A stretch of 64,000 nt of DNA from Acidobacteriota bacterium (lineage in GTDB: Bacteria > Acidobacteriota > Thermoanaerobaculia > Gp7-AA8), in contig QHVT01000008.1 in assembly GCA_003223645.1 (NCBI GenBank), forward strand, positions 62,001 through 126,000, read 5' to 3'. Numbering within the stretch: position 1 is the stretch's first letter; each line of letters begins with the position of its first letter. The notes below the pieces were generated by a model. That model searched no databases, was not told the DNA's origin, and saw only the letters and a program-made list of their open reading frames with translations. This document shows, one piece after another, positions 33,017 through 42,733 of the stretch. The position numbers were made by a program, and so were the translations under genes.

Positions 33017-36000
33017 GTGGGCACTCCTTGCACGGCGGATTGAAGCGGTAGATGAATGGATCTTTCTTTTCGAACGTGTATATCTGATCAGAAGGACCGC
33101 CACCGCACGTACCCGTGAATCTGCAGTTGTTTCCCGGAAGCGATCCGTAGGGACTATTGATGGGGATCGCGTGTTCCCTGAACACAGTGCAGAGCACGCG
33201 TTCAAGACCCATGGGATCAACGTACCTCGTCGGATTGCCGTCAACGTAGGCATAGAGATTGGCTGGAAGTCCGGGAGCTTGCTGGAAGAATGGTCCCGAA
33301 AATTTTTCAACAATTCGCGGAAGCCCATCGCTCCCAAGCCGCGAAAGAAACGCGGATGACAACGGCGTTAGCAGCTGATCTAACCGAAGAGATCCCAGCA
33401 CGCCAATCGGATCCGCCTGGGTATACCGCCCCCACCCCGCCCGGTACCACCGAAAGATGTTGTACCGCGGCTTCGTATCATCCTCGAACAGCGATTCCTG
33501 AAACGGTGATCCAAGCGACTCCTGGCCGGGAAACCGCAGTATCTGCGTATCCCCGTCGAGACCAGCGCGATATTCGTAGACGCGGCCGAACGGCTCATAT
33601 TCTGCTCGCCAGACGATTGCGCCTCCAAGATCGGTCTGCAGGGTTGGGGTGCCAAGATGATCTGTAAACGTGAAACGCAGCGATTCTTCCAGTTCCATGC
33701 GGCTGTCGCTCGACGCCTGCGCAACCGGCTGGCCGGCCAGCCAGAAATAATCCGTCCCGCCAGGAACCGAGCCGACCGGCACGGGCTGGACAGCCTGCTG
33801 CCAATCAGACTGCCAGAGCAGGTTCAGTTCAGGCGAATAAGACGACAGCCGCAGGTAGCCGAAACGAGAAGAATGAATCCAACTGGCGCCGATGCGCACT
33901 CCCCGGCCATCATACAAAAACTCCACCGAGTCCGGATCGGAGGCTGAGCCCGAAATCCCCTGGAGAAGATTACGCGCGCTATAAGTCATGGAGGACAGCT
34001 CGTTGCCTGCAGCGTCATAGCTCACGCTCTCGGTGGTGGTTCCAGTGACGCCTGAGAGCTTCGACGTCGTACCGGCGTACGAAAATGCCAGCGTCCGGCT
34101 TCCGATGTGAAGCGACGTCATATTGCCTGCTTCGTCGTATTGATACGTTCCGGCCCCCCAGAGAGCGGCTCCGGTATTTGCCTCCGTCAGCCGGTTCAGG
34201 TCATCGTAGATCAAATCGCGATTGTAGGCCGCATTCACCGCGTCGTGGATCTGGGTAATGTTTCCGGCCGCATCCGAGGCGTAGGTGTATTGTGCAACCG
34301 TACCTGTTGCGCCAGCGAGCTGGACCATGATTGGCCGATACCGACTGTCGAAACTCATCGTCTTAGTCATACCATTTCCGAACGCAAGTTGAGTCGCCGG
34401 ACCAAACGGCAGATAGGTTGCCGATGACAAGATCGTCAGCCCATCGACTGTCATCGACGCCGGCCGGTCGGCGAAATCAAAGCCGTATTCAGCGATCCGG
34501 CCTGCCGGGTAAACGATTCGATTTCGGTTCGCGTCGGCGTCATAACCATACGTCATTGCGATCGGAGCATAACCGCTGGATGGATTGTCCCGAGTCTCGA
34601 CGGCGAGCCGCCCGCGGCGCTCATAGCAATAGCTTGTCAACCCTGCAGGATCAGTCATGGTCGCAAGCCGGCCGACGCCATTGCCTGAACCGCAGTCTTG
34701 ATCATAGGAGTATTCGACCGTCTCTGAATCCAGCCCCGCGCTGCTGGAGGTCGCAGTGATCAGACGATTCAGAGCGTCATAGGAGCGCTGCGTCGTCGCA
34801 TTGTTCGCGTCCCGCGAGGTCGTCAGATTCGAGGCGGCGTCATACAGATAGGTTGTCGTTCCCGTAACAGGGCTTTGCTGCGACAGCAAACGGCCGAAGT
34901 CATCATCATTGTAGGTTGTGACATTCCCCTTCGGGTCGGTCACCGTCCTAAGAGTGCCTTGAATGTCGTAGCTGTAAGCGGTCGTAATGATATTGGGAGC
35001 GACAAGCGTCTGCTTGACCGTCGCGACCCGACCGGCAGGGTCGTATGTGTACGTAGTATTCGGCGATGCATGATTCTCATCCCGCACACTCGAAAGCCGT
35101 CCTTCCTGATCGTACGCGTAATGGATCGCTGTTGCGTCGGCGTGAGTCACCGTCTGCAACTGGGCAAGTGCGTCATAGCCATAGGTCTCGTTCTTCTTTT
35201 CGACTTCGGTTGCTCCGGAAACGGTGACGATGCGTTCTGCGCTCGTCAGGCCGCTGCTGGGATCGTACTCATATTTGATCCGCTCGCGAAGTTCATTGAG
35301 CGCCGGCCCGCGGGACATGGTGAGAACGCGTCCGCGCGAGTCGTACGTATATTTCGTCACACCGCCCAGTGGACGCTGTTCCGATTGTAATGGACCGGCC
35401 GGCGGATCGTATGCTCGCGTGGTAGTGAGATCAGTCGCACAGAGGGCGTCATAGGCCGTGTCACAGCCCGACACGCCCTTGATTGTCGACGTGAGCATCC
35501 GGCCCAGAGAGTCGAACGTCATTTCCGTTGCCGCTCCGTTTGGATCCACGATGCGCGTCGCGTTGCCGAAGATGTCGTAGCTCTCATAGCGGGTGATATG
35601 GCCGGCCGCGTTGCGCACGGCGGCCAGCCGGCCCCGCAGGGTTGCAGGAACGGAAGAATGAACCGGATAATAGACAAATGACGTCACGTCGCTGACGTCC
35701 TTTCGTGGACCGTCGACCGACTTCCGCAGGTATTGGGGTTGCGGCAGGGTAAGCCAGGATGACTGGAAGTTGCCGCCAGGAGTGAACGCCGGCTGGCTCG
35801 ACGTATTGCCGTTGGAAGGATCGTCGCCGTACAAGATCGTTGAAGTTGTGTGTTCTTCGAGTTGTGAACCCTGTTGTCCCGTCTCGGTCCATCCGCTGAG
35901 GCCGTGACTGATTACAACACCCGTGAGCGGGTGATATGCAAAGATCTCACGGCGGACGGTACCGCCGGGCACGACACTCGGAGTGACAACCGCCGTCGGT

Positions 36001-38501
36001 TTGTCGGGCCAGTGCGCATCCTGATATTCGTAGGACGTCGTGATCGTCGCGGACGTCGATTCGAGCGACGCTGCCGGCAAGGTCGACGCATCGAGCATGC
36101 AGTGCAACGGCGCGGTATCGGGGTTACACCCCGCCGGCCTCAAAAACTGCTGCGTCGACACAATGCGTTCTCCATCGTACGTGCGCACCGTGATATATCC
36201 GCTGGCATTCTGCTCCCGCGTCAGGTGCCCCTTGACGTCGTATGCAAAGACGCCGTCGCGAGAGCCGCAGGCGCTGCAACCGCCGGTAATCGACACGGTT
36301 CGCCAGGAGCCGCCGATCGGCCGGAGTGTGAACTCGGAGACGACACCTGATTTCATCGTGATGCGCGTGACGAGTTGCGTAGAGCTCGTTCCGGCAGCTC
36401 CGTATTGGATGCTGTCGATTTCGTCGCGCGCGCCGCTCTCGCTCATCGTCCGGCCATATGCGTCATAGGTATGGCCTTCGATCAGATTGCCGAGGGCGTC
36501 TTTTGCAGCGGTCAACCGATCGTTCGTATATTCATAGGTGCGCCAGGTTGAGGATCCCGGCGCGAGAACACCAATGAGGTTGTCATTGACGTAAGAATAT
36601 TGCCATGTCAGCCCGGCAGTCTCGATCGCCGTGACGCGCTTGGTCGCGGCATTCACCGTCACGTTCCAGGTGACATCGGTCCACGAATCTTTGACGGACT
36701 GCGGTAACCCGTTCGCATCATAGGTAATCCGCACTTCGCGGCCGGAGCTGATGTCCCTCAAGCCGACGAAGCGGCCATCGCTGCTCCGATAAAGGCGAGC
36801 CGTGCCGGCACCGGCAGGCCGATGCACGTACAGCGAAGCCATCGCATCGAAAGCGAGCGTACCGGCCGACGTTCGCCCTTTGGGCCACATTTGCGTATAG
36901 ACGCCATTTCGTCGCATGAAAACGAACGACTCATTATTTTCATCGGTCATCGAGATAGTATCGCCCGTTGCCTCGGCGAGAACAAAAAGGCGGCTGTCGA
37001 ATATCGATACCCACCCCCGCCCGAAGGAACCGCGGATGCGTTGATGGGAATCGTAATTGCGATTCAGCCGGACCGCATCGAGAAGCAGCGGCAACGGGTC
37101 GCTGTCGGAATAATGAGCATTACCGTCCTCATAGGAGATGGGATGCGATGAACCCGTGGGGGGCTGCGGCATTTTACAAACACTCGGGCATTCGACCGTC
37201 GTGACATCGTCGACATGGCCGTTACAGAAGTCCAGCGAAGCCTGGAAGGTGATCGTTCGCACCCAATCGGGTGGCGTATACGCGAACTCGTAATGGGTGG
37301 GTGTACTCACATTAATCGCCGTCGGGCCGTTGATCACACCTCCGTTGTGTTCCACGCCGTCGTCGCCCGCATAGCTCAGAATTCGAACGGTCCTGGTCGC
37401 CTGACTGATGCCCGTGGGCAGCGTATGGTCGACGCCAAGCCGGATATCCTCTGTCAGCGGATTGAATAAGCGGTTGATATCGATAGCGCCCGACGTCTGC
37501 GGTGTGGACAGTTGCACCGTCTTTTCATCCGTAAACGCCGGGTCACTCGGACGCTGGCAGGCGACTGCTTTCGCCATGAACGGATAGGTGCCGGGTGGAA
37601 GGCAGCCGACGTTAAACGTGCTCTCGACCGTGCCACTCGGCGAGTTGAGGTTTCCGGTGACCGATACTTGGCTGCCGCTGAAATACGCGTAAATGGATCG
37701 ATCGAGAAAGGCGGGCCCACCGGTGCCTTCGAAGGCATAGCCGATCGTGGCGTGCACATTCCCCGCGCCGTCGATCGGATCGAGGGTGATGCCGGTGATC
37801 AGGGCCTGTTTGATATTGACCGGGTCGGGTGCAGCCGGCGGGCTGTCCCAGCAAGAAATCGAATTGCCGAACGGCTTCACCGAAGCAACATAGGTAACCT
37901 CATGCGTGCCGCTGCCGCGGCACCCGAGGCCTCCATTGGTCAGCTCGACCGTGCCTTCCCATGGTTCACCGCCATTGAGCCATCGTTCGCTGAATTGGGC
38001 ACCGTCAACATAAACGTGGATGACTCGTACGCTAAAAGAATTCGGCGAAACATAGGGGAAGCGATAGTGCACCGACGTCGTCATGTTTGTTTTCTCGGGA
38101 TTGAACCCGACGATGTGACCGTCGGCTGTCGGTCGCGGGTCGTAGTCACGTGTCACGGTTCGCTCCGTGGTGTATGTCGTTCCACCGCAGTTCTGCGAGG
38201 CGATCGCACCATACGTATGCGCACCAGGCGCGATACAAATGTATCCCGTAAAGCCCACGGCTGTTCCGGTACCGGGACCAAAGTTGCCTCCCCCGGCATA
38301 CGCGTAATCGTCCAGGCGCTCGATGTTGATCGTGCCGCCCTGGCCCACAAACGAGTAGTCCACCTCGATCCTCGCTGACGTTTGTGTGGGAGGATCGATG
38401 ACGCGCATGTCGGTGATCTGGACACCGCACTGCGCGAGCAGCGAGGTCGCGTTCGACATCAACAGGCAAGCCGAAAAAAGAATGAATGTGCGAGCACGCA
38501 T
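32868..38501 (-). CDS. Secreted RHS/YD-repeat protein with Cys-rich C-terminal tip
   Basis: 1877 residues. Signal peptide TFILFSACLLMSNATSLLAQ, then about 430 residues of beta-rich N-terminal modules. The RHS entry motif follows (DPLPLLLDAVRLNRNYDSHQ, RGSFGRGWVSIFDSRLFV), then many YD repeats (TYDSRGRVLTM; YAYDQEGRLSSVRDENHASP) and the core end FRWYRAGWGRYTQADPIG ... NPTRYVDPMGL. After DPMGL come 111 residues with seven Cys (NPPCKECPLACIFEWE), ending Gly/Arg-rich. RHS shells enclose a cleaved C-terminal effector in toxins; here the signal peptide implies Sec export rather than T6SS delivery. ATG 38501 has GGAGGGGG upstream. GC is lower than the flanks. Confidence 0.92.
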   Translation of the reverse strand: MRARTFILFSACLLMSNATSLLAQCGVQITDMRVIDPPTQTSARIEVDYSFVGQGGTINIERLDDYAYAGGGNFGPGTGTAVGFTGYICIAPGAHTYGAIASQNCGGTTYTTERTVTRDYDPRPTADGHIVGFNPEKTNMTTSVHYRFPYVSPNSFSVRVIHVYVDGAQFSERWLNGGEPWEGTVELTNGGLGCRGSGTHEVTYVASVKPFGNSISCWDSPPAAPDPVNIKQALITGITLDPIDGAGNVHATIGYAFEGTGGPAFLDRSIYAYFSGSQVSVTGNLNSPSGTVESTFNVGCLPPGTYPFMAKAVACQRPSDPAFTDEKTVQLSTPQTSGAIDINRLFNPLTEDIRLGVDHTLPTGISQATRTVRILSYAGDDGVEHNGGVINGPTAINVSTPTHYEFAYTPPDWVRTITFQASLDFCNGHVDDVTTVECPSVCKMPQPPTGSSHPISYEDGNAHYSDSDPLPLLLDAVRLNRNYDSHQRIRGSFGRGWVSIFDSRLFVLAEATGDTISMTDENNESFVFMRRNGVYTQMWPKGRTSAGTLAFDAMASLYVHRPAGAGTARLYRSSDGRFVGLRDISSGREVRITYDANGLPQSVKDSWTDVTWNVTVNAATKRVTAIETAGLTWQYSYVNDNLIGVLAPGSSTWRTYEYTNDRLTAAKDALGNLIEGHTYDAYGRTMSESGARDEIDSIQYGAAGTSSTQLVTRITMKSGVVSEFTLRPIGGSWRTVSITGGCSACGSRDGVFAYDVKGHLTREQNASGYITVRTYDGERIVSTQQFLRPAGCNPDTAPLHCMLDASTLPAASLESTSATITTSYEYQDAHWPDKPTAVVTPSVVPGGTVRREIFAYHPLTGVVISHGLSGWTETGQQGSQLEEHTTSTILYGDDPSNGNTSSQPAFTPGGNFQSSWLTLPQPQYLRKSVDGPRKDVSDVTSFVYYPVHSSVPATLRGRLAAVRNAAGHITRYESYDIFGNATRIVDPNGAATEMTFDSLGRMLTSTIKGVSGCDTAYDALCATDLTTTRAYDPPAGPLQSEQRPLGGVTKYTYDSRGRVLTMSRGPALNELRERIKYEYDPSSGLTSAERIVTVSGATEVEKKNETYGYDALAQLQTVTHADATAIHYAYDQEGRLSSVRDENHASPNTTYTYDPAGRVATVKQTLVAPNIITTAYSYDIQGTLRTVTDPKGNVTTYNDDDFGRLLSQQSPVTGTTTYLYDAASNLTTSRDANNATTQRSYDALNRLITATSSSAGLDSETVEYSYDQDCGSGNGVGRLATMTDPAGLTSYCYERRGRLAVETRDNPSSGYAPIAMTYGYDADANRNRIVYPAGRIAEYGFDFADRPASMTVDGLTILSSATYLPFGPATQLAFGNGMTKTMSFDSRYRPIMVQLAGATGTVAQYTYASDAAGNITQIHDAVNAAYNRDLIYDDLNRLTEANTGAALWGAGTYQYDEAGNMTSLHIGSRTLAFSYAGTTSKLSGVTGTTTESVSYDAAGNELSSMTYSARNLLQGISGSASDPDSVEFLYDGRGVRIGASWIHSSRFGYLRLSSYSPELNLLWQSDWQQAVQPVPVGSVPGGTDYFWLAGQPVAQASSDSRMELEESLRFTFTDHLGTPTLQTDLGGAIVWRAEYEPFGRVYEYRAGLDGDTQILRFPGQESLGSPFQESLFEDDTKPRYNIFRWYRAGWGRYTQADPIGVLGSLRLDQLLTPLSSAFLSRLGSDGLPRIVEKFSGPFFQQAPGLPANLYAYVDGNPTRYVDPMGLERVLCTVFREHAIPINSPYGSLPGNNCRFTGTCGGGPSDQIYTFEKKDPFIYRFNPPCKECPLACIFEWETTEGMLLTNPPLCYGQVPVNNRGGFTPGGGRFRGRGASGGW

Positions 38502-38703
38502 GAGCGACCCCCTCCAGTCGTTGGACGTCTGGGGCGCGGTGCTCGTAACTGCGGCGCACGATCGCCGGCAGATCTATCAACGAAAATGAATTGTGCGAAC
38601 TGACTGGCCTAACATACCACAGTTAGGCGGAGATCGCTCCCCGATGACCAACATTTCGACGCCCGTCGAAGTATCCCCACCGGTTTCCCGCTACCATGCC
38701 CAC

Positions 38704-39171
38704 ATGAAAGGCGAACATCACTACAAGCAACGTTTGATCTGGGACGGCAATCGCGGCGAGGGGACGTCGACGTACTTCGTGTACGGACGCAACTACCGGC
38801 TGCTCGTCGACGGCAAGCCGGAGATTCAGGGCACGGCCGACATCGCGTTTCGCGGGGAAGCGGAGAAGTGGAATCCGGAGGATCTCTTTGTCGCGGCGAT
38901 CTCGTCGTGTCACATGCTGTCATATCTCGCGCTCTGCGCACGCGAGAAGATCAGCGTGCTGTCGTACGAAGACGAGGCCACGGGCGTCATGAAAGAAGAC
39001 GGGAAGGGCGGCGGGCGCTTCGAGCAAGTCACGCTGCATCCGGTCGTGACGATCGCGAACGCCGAGCAGCTCGATCGCGCGCGCGAGCTGCATGAGAAAG
39101 CGCACGAGCTCTGTTTCATCGCCAGCTCGGTCAGCATCCCGATTCATCACGAAGCAGAGGTGCGCGCGTGA
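38704..39171 (+). CDS. OsmC family peroxidase
   Basis: 155 residues. Thiol-dependent hydroperoxide-detoxifying fold. Seen: the first active Cys in NPEDLFVAAISSCHMLSYLA and the second in FEQVTLHPVVTI ... HELCFIASSVSIPI, the standard OsmC/Ohr spacing. ATG 38704 (MKGEHHYKQRLIWDG) fits the family N-terminus; the frame is open upstream but carries no conserved sequence. First gene of a three-gene overlapping operon with ACT and ArsR-like genes, suggesting redox-linked regulation. Confidence 0.9.
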   Translation: MKGEHHYKQRLIWDGNRGEGTSTYFVYGRNYRLLVDGKPEIQGTADIAFRGEAEKWNPEDLFVAAISSCHMLSYLALCAREKISVLSYEDEATGVMKEDGKGGGRFEQVTLHPVVTIANAEQLDRARELHEKAHELCFIASSVSIPIHHEAEVRA

Positions 39172-39545
39172 AGGATCTCGCGATCGCGCTCGACCATCGT
39201 CCCGGTGCGCTCGCCGAGATGGGCGAAGCCCTCGGCGAGGCCGGCGTCAGCATCGAAGGCGGCGGCGTGTTCGGCGGGGTCGCACACTTTCTGTTTCACG
39301 ATGCGCAGGCGGCGCGAGCAGCGCTCGATCGCGCCGGCATCCGCGTCGCCGGCGAGCACGACGTGCTCGTGCAGAAGTTGCGTCAGGACGAGCCGGGACA
39401 GCTCGGCAAGATCGCGCGCCGGATGGCCGACGCCGGCGTGAACATCGAAGTGCAGTACAGCGATCACGATCACAACCTGATTCTCGTCGTCGACGACATC
39501 GAGCGCGGACGCGCAGTGTCGGAGGAGTGGAAGCGTCATGCCTGA
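39168..39545 (+). CDS. Tandem ACT-domain protein
   Basis: 125 residues from GTG overlapping the OsmC stop by 4 bases. Two ACT-like modules: LAIALDHRPGALAEMGEALG and VLVQKLRQDEPGQLGKIARR with NIEVQYSDHDHNLILVVDD. ACT domains bind amino acids or related ligands; here no catalytic domain is attached, so it is probably a ligand-sensing accessory protein. Confidence 0.85.
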   Translation: MKDLAIALDHRPGALAEMGEALGEAGVSIEGGGVFGGVAHFLFHDAQAARAALDRAGIRVAGEHDVLVQKLRQDEPGQLGKIARRMADAGVNIEVQYSDHDHNLILVVDDIERGRAVSEEWKRHA

Positions 39546-40161
39546 TCTCGCCGGCGTCGCACGATTGATCGGCGACCCCGCGCGTGCGCGCATGCTGACG
39601 GCGCTGATGAGCGGCAAGGCGCTCACCGCGACCGAGCTCTCGCTCGAAGCGAATGTGAGCGCGTCGACCGCGAGCTCGCATCTCTCGAAGCTCACGGGCG
39701 CGCGCCTCATCGCGATCGAGAAGCAGGGACGCCACCGCTACTTCCGCCTCTTCAGCGCCGACGTTGCGTCCGCGCTCGAAGAGCTCGCGTGCGTCGCGCG
39801 CCAGCCGCGCACCGGCCCGACCGATCCCGCGCTACGCGTCGCGCGCGTCTGCTACGACCACCTCGCCGGCGAGCGCGGAGTGTGGATGTACGAGCAGCTC
39901 CAAACGCGCAAGCTCTTCGACGATGAAAAGTTCTTCGCGAACTTCGGCATCGACCTCGGTGCGCTCACGCACTCCCGCCGCCCCCTCACCCGTACCTGCC
40001 TCGATTGGAGCGAACGCCGCCACCACCTCGGCGGCTCGTTAGGCGCCGCAGTCCTCGATCGCATCCTCGCGCTCCGCTGGGCGAAGCGCGAGTTGGACAG
40101 CCGCGCGCTGGTGTTTACCGCGCGCGGAGCGGATGCGTTTCGCGCGATGTTCAGCGCGTGA
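39538..40161 (+). CDS. ArsR-family winged-helix regulator with C-terminal extension
   Basis: 207 residues. N-terminal ArsR winged helix (about 1-90): VARLIGDPARARMLTALMSG, TATELSLEANVSASTASSHL, KLTGARLIAIEKQGRHRYFR. The C-terminal 110 residues (CYDHLAGERGVWMYEQLQTR; PLTRTCLDWSERRHHLGGSL) are a known extension in a subset of ArsR proteins. No CxCxxC metal site; Cys residues at about 95 and 105-110 and in RTCLDWSERRHH might sense metal or thiol. Overlaps the ACT gene by 8 bases, so it may regulate its own operon. Confidence 0.9.
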   Translation: MPDLAGVARLIGDPARARMLTALMSGKALTATELSLEANVSASTASSHLSKLTGARLIAIEKQGRHRYFRLFSADVASALEELACVARQPRTGPTDPALRVARVCYDHLAGERGVWMYEQLQTRKLFDDEKFFANFGIDLGALTHSRRPLTRTCLDWSERRHHLGGSLGAAVLDRILALRWAKRELDSRALVFTARGADAFRAMFSA

Positions 40162-40407
40162 TTACTCCCGCAACCTCCAAATCCCGAACTGATCCTTCTC
40201 GTACCGTTCTTTCACCGCGTCGATCGCGCGTCTTCGCGCGTACCAGTCGCGGTCGCGGCGCGCCTCGGCTTGCTGCCACGTCTCGTTGTATGCGCGGCGG
40301 AAGACTTCCTGCGCGGCGGTGGGGAGGTTGTATCGATAGACGAACGGCAGGTCATCGACCGTTTTCAACGGCATCGAGGTTTCGAGCTCGACGTCTCGCA
40401 CAGTCAT
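40162..40407 (-). CDS. ChaB-like protein
   Basis: 81 residues. Contains the ChaB pattern LPTAAQEVFRRAYNETWQQA followed by a charged helix and DAVKERYEKDQFGIW. ChaB proteins are small and of unclear function (originally linked to cation transport). Convergent with the ArsR-like gene, with stops adjoining. ATG 40407 is favoured over 40410 by ribosome-site spacing. Confidence 0.75.
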   Translation of the reverse strand: MTVRDVELETSMPLKTVDDLPFVYRYNLPTAAQEVFRRAYNETWQQAEARRDRDWYARRRAIDAVKERYEKDQFGIWRLRE

Positions 40408-40414
40408 CATCCCC

Positions 40415-41728
40415 TCAATCGTAGTACTCGTGCCCGAGGTGGGTGATCGGCTCGGCGCCCATCGCCCATCGCATCGTGTTTTTCAGTTTCATGAGTTGGA
40501 TGAAGAGGTCGTGCTCCGGATAGAGCTCCGGCGCGTGCATCGGACATTTGAAATAGAAGCTGAGCCACTCCTGCACGCCGGCGAATCCGGCCCGCTGTGC
40601 GAAGTCGAGCAGCAGCGCGAGATCGAGCACGATCGGCGCGGCGAGGATCGAGTCGCGGCAGAGAAAGTCGATCTTGATCTGCATCGGATAGCCGAGCCAT
40701 CCGAAGATGTCGATGTTGTCCCATCCTTCTTTCGCATCGCCGCGCGGCGGGTAGTACTCGATGCGCACTTTGTGAAACAGGTCGCCGTACAGCGATGCGT
40801 GGAGATGCGGCTGCAGGATGTAATCGAGCACGCCGAGCTTCGTGACTTCCTTCGACTTGAACGAGCCCGGATCGTCGAGCACTTCGCCGTCGCGATTGCC
40901 GAGGATGTTCGTCGAGAACCAGCCGCGCACGCCGAGCATGCGCGCCTTCAACGCCGGCGCGATCACGGTCTTCATCAGCGTCTGCCCGGTCTTGAAGTCT
41001 TTTCCCGCGACCGGCACGCCGTGTTGCCGCGCGAGCTCGAACGCCGCGGGAAAATCGAGCGCGAGGTTCGGCGCGCCGTTCGCGAACGGCACTCCTTCTT
41101 TGATGCACGCCCACGCGTACATCTGCGAGTTCGAGATTGTCGGATCGTTGTGCTGCAGCGCCTTCTCGAATGTCTCGACGGTGTGATGGACGCCGTTCGC
41201 CGACACGTACACCTCGGTCGATGCGCACCACACCGCCACCGCGCGCGCGCATCCGTTGTCGCGGATGAACGTGCGAATGTCGCCGCGCAGCTGTTCGACG
41301 AGGTCCGCTTTCGTCGCGCCTTTCTTCACGTGCGTGCCATCGAGCTTACGCACGTACTCGGGAAAGAAGACGCCGGGGAACGGACGGATCGCTTCGAGCT
41401 CATCGCGGATCGGATCGAGATGCGCGCGCTCGAGGACGTTCGCGTGCAACGCGGACTCCCAGGCGTTGTCGGGAAAAATGTCCCACGCGCCGAACACGAG
41501 TTGATCGAGCGAGGCGAGGCCGAGGAAGTCGTGGATGCGCGGGGACTCCGCGTCGGTGCGCTTGCCGAGGCGGATCGTGCCCATTTGCGTGAGGGAGCCG
41601 ATCGGCTGCCCGAGGCCGCGCCGCGCCAGCATCACGCCGGCGATGAACGTCGTCGCAACGGCGCCGAGGCCCGGCAACAAAACACCCAGGCGTCCTTCCG
41701 GGGGACGGATTGAAATGGGTTGTTTCAC
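40415..41728 (-). CDS. ino1: Myo-inositol-1-phosphate synthase
   Basis: 437 residues. Converts glucose-6-phosphate to inositol-1-phosphate with NAD. Seen: LLPGLGAVATTFIAGVMLAR, NGVHHTVETFEKALQHNDPT, VPVAGKDFKTGQTLMKTVIA, GWFSTNILGNRDGEVLDDPG with FKSKEVTKLGVLDYILQ, and the C-terminal IKIDFLCRDSILAAPIVLDL. GTG 41728 has GGAGG 7 bases upstream and is preferred to any upstream start. It is divergent from the 16-gene glycosylation cluster and may supply inositol phosphate to it, or feed phosphatidylinositol synthesis. Confidence 0.94.
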   Translation of the reverse strand: MKQPISIRPPEGRLGVLLPGLGAVATTFIAGVMLARRGLGQPIGSLTQMGTIRLGKRTDAESPRIHDFLGLASLDQLVFGAWDIFPDNAWESALHANVLERAHLDPIRDELEAIRPFPGVFFPEYVRKLDGTHVKKGATKADLVEQLRGDIRTFIRDNGCARAVAVWCASTEVYVSANGVHHTVETFEKALQHNDPTISNSQMYAWACIKEGVPFANGAPNLALDFPAAFELARQHGVPVAGKDFKTGQTLMKTVIAPALKARMLGVRGWFSTNILGNRDGEVLDDPGSFKSKEVTKLGVLDYILQPHLHASLYGDLFHKVRIEYYPPRGDAKEGWDNIDIFGWLGYPMQIKIDFLCRDSILAAPIVLDLALLLDFAQRAGFAGVQEWLSFYFKCPMHAPELYPEHDLFIQLMKLKNTMRWAMGAEPITHLGHEYYD

Positions 41729-41866
41729 GACTTTGCCTCCGCAAAAATCGCGTGGCAAAACGCATTCCACTGATTTGCACAAGACGCAACCTTTACGAGT
41801 CCTTATTTGCTATTTGTGCAAATTGCCGGTGCACGGTTTGCAGAGCCCGAGCGGCGGAGGAATCGC

Positions 41867-42733
41867 TTGCTCGATCAAGTCGTCATCACATCGCACGACC
41901 GGCTGGTGATGCGCGAGCTGGCCGCGCAGTTTCCGTCACTCTGCTTCACGATCGGGATGGCGCGTGAGCCGGACGTCGTGGTGCACGCGCGCGAATGGCG
42001 CGATGGCGCGTTCGACGTCTACGCCTTCGACTACACCCTCGACTCCGCCGACGCGCGCTCCGATTTCTCCCTGCACGTCGTCGACGACGATCCGCCGCGG
42101 TCCGCGGCAATCGAGATCCTGAACCGCTGCCAGCGCGCCATCCGCCGCCGCAACCGCTGCTCGCAGACGTCGCGCTTCGACGCCGTGCTCGCCGCACATC
42201 GCGCGCTGCACGACCTGGACAAACCGCTCGTGCGCGCCGACTACAACCACGCGCTCGACACCTGGCAGTGGACGCTGCGCCTCGCGCCCGACGCGTCGCT
42301 GGCGCTGCAGCTCGCGGCCCTCTTCCACGACATCGAGCGATTGCAATCGGAAGCGGACGAGCGCATCGAACATCGCGTCGTCGACTATCAGGCCTTCAAA
42401 GACCGCCACGCCGCGAACGGCGCCGGCATCGCGGCCGGCGCGCTGCGCCGCTGCGGGATCGATGACGTGACATGTGATCGCGTCGCGTTCCTGATCGCCC
42501 ATCACGAACGACGCGCAACCGGCGACGCCGATCTCCTGCTCCTCAATGACGCCGACGCGCTTTCGTTTTTCTCGCTCAACAGCACCGGCTTCGCCGACTA
42601 CTACGGCCGCGAGCACACGCAACGCAAGCTCGCCTACACGCTCTCGCGTCTCGGCGCGGGCGCGCGCCGCCACCTCGATTCCATCCGCTTGCGCGACGAC
42701 GTGCAGGAGCTCTTCGCATCGTGCGCGGGATGA
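41867..42733 (+). CDS. DUF4202-like protein
   Basis: 288 residues. The central motif NHALDTWQWTLRLAPDASLA with LQLAALFHDIERLQSEADER and FLIAHHERR is characteristic of DUF4202, an HD-like all-alpha family of unknown chemistry (His/Asp pairs HD and HH suggest a metal site). TTG 41867 is chosen because GGAGG precedes it by 6 bases; earlier in-frame TTG/GTG codons lack a ribosome site. First gene of the plus-strand operon of the glycan cluster, 4-base overlap with the next gene. Confidence 0.82.
   Translation: MLDQVVITSHDRLVMRELAAQFPSLCFTIGMAREPDVVVHAREWRDGAFDVYAFDYTLDSADARSDFSLHVVDDDPPRSAAIEILNRCQRAIRRRNRCSQTSRFDAVLAAHRALHDLDKPLVRADYNHALDTWQWTLRLAPDASLALQLAALFHDIERLQSEADERIEHRVVDYQAFKDRHAANGAGIAAGALRRCGIDDVTCDRVAFLIAHHERRATGDADLLLLNDADALSFFSLNSTGFADYYGREHTQRKLAYTLSRLGAGARRHLDSIRLRDDVQELFASCAG

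Noticed and set aside
40762-41713. Part of the 427-codon plus-strand frame opposite inositol-phosphate synthase
   Set aside because: Shadow frame; the minus strand encodes a full enzyme with all motifs.
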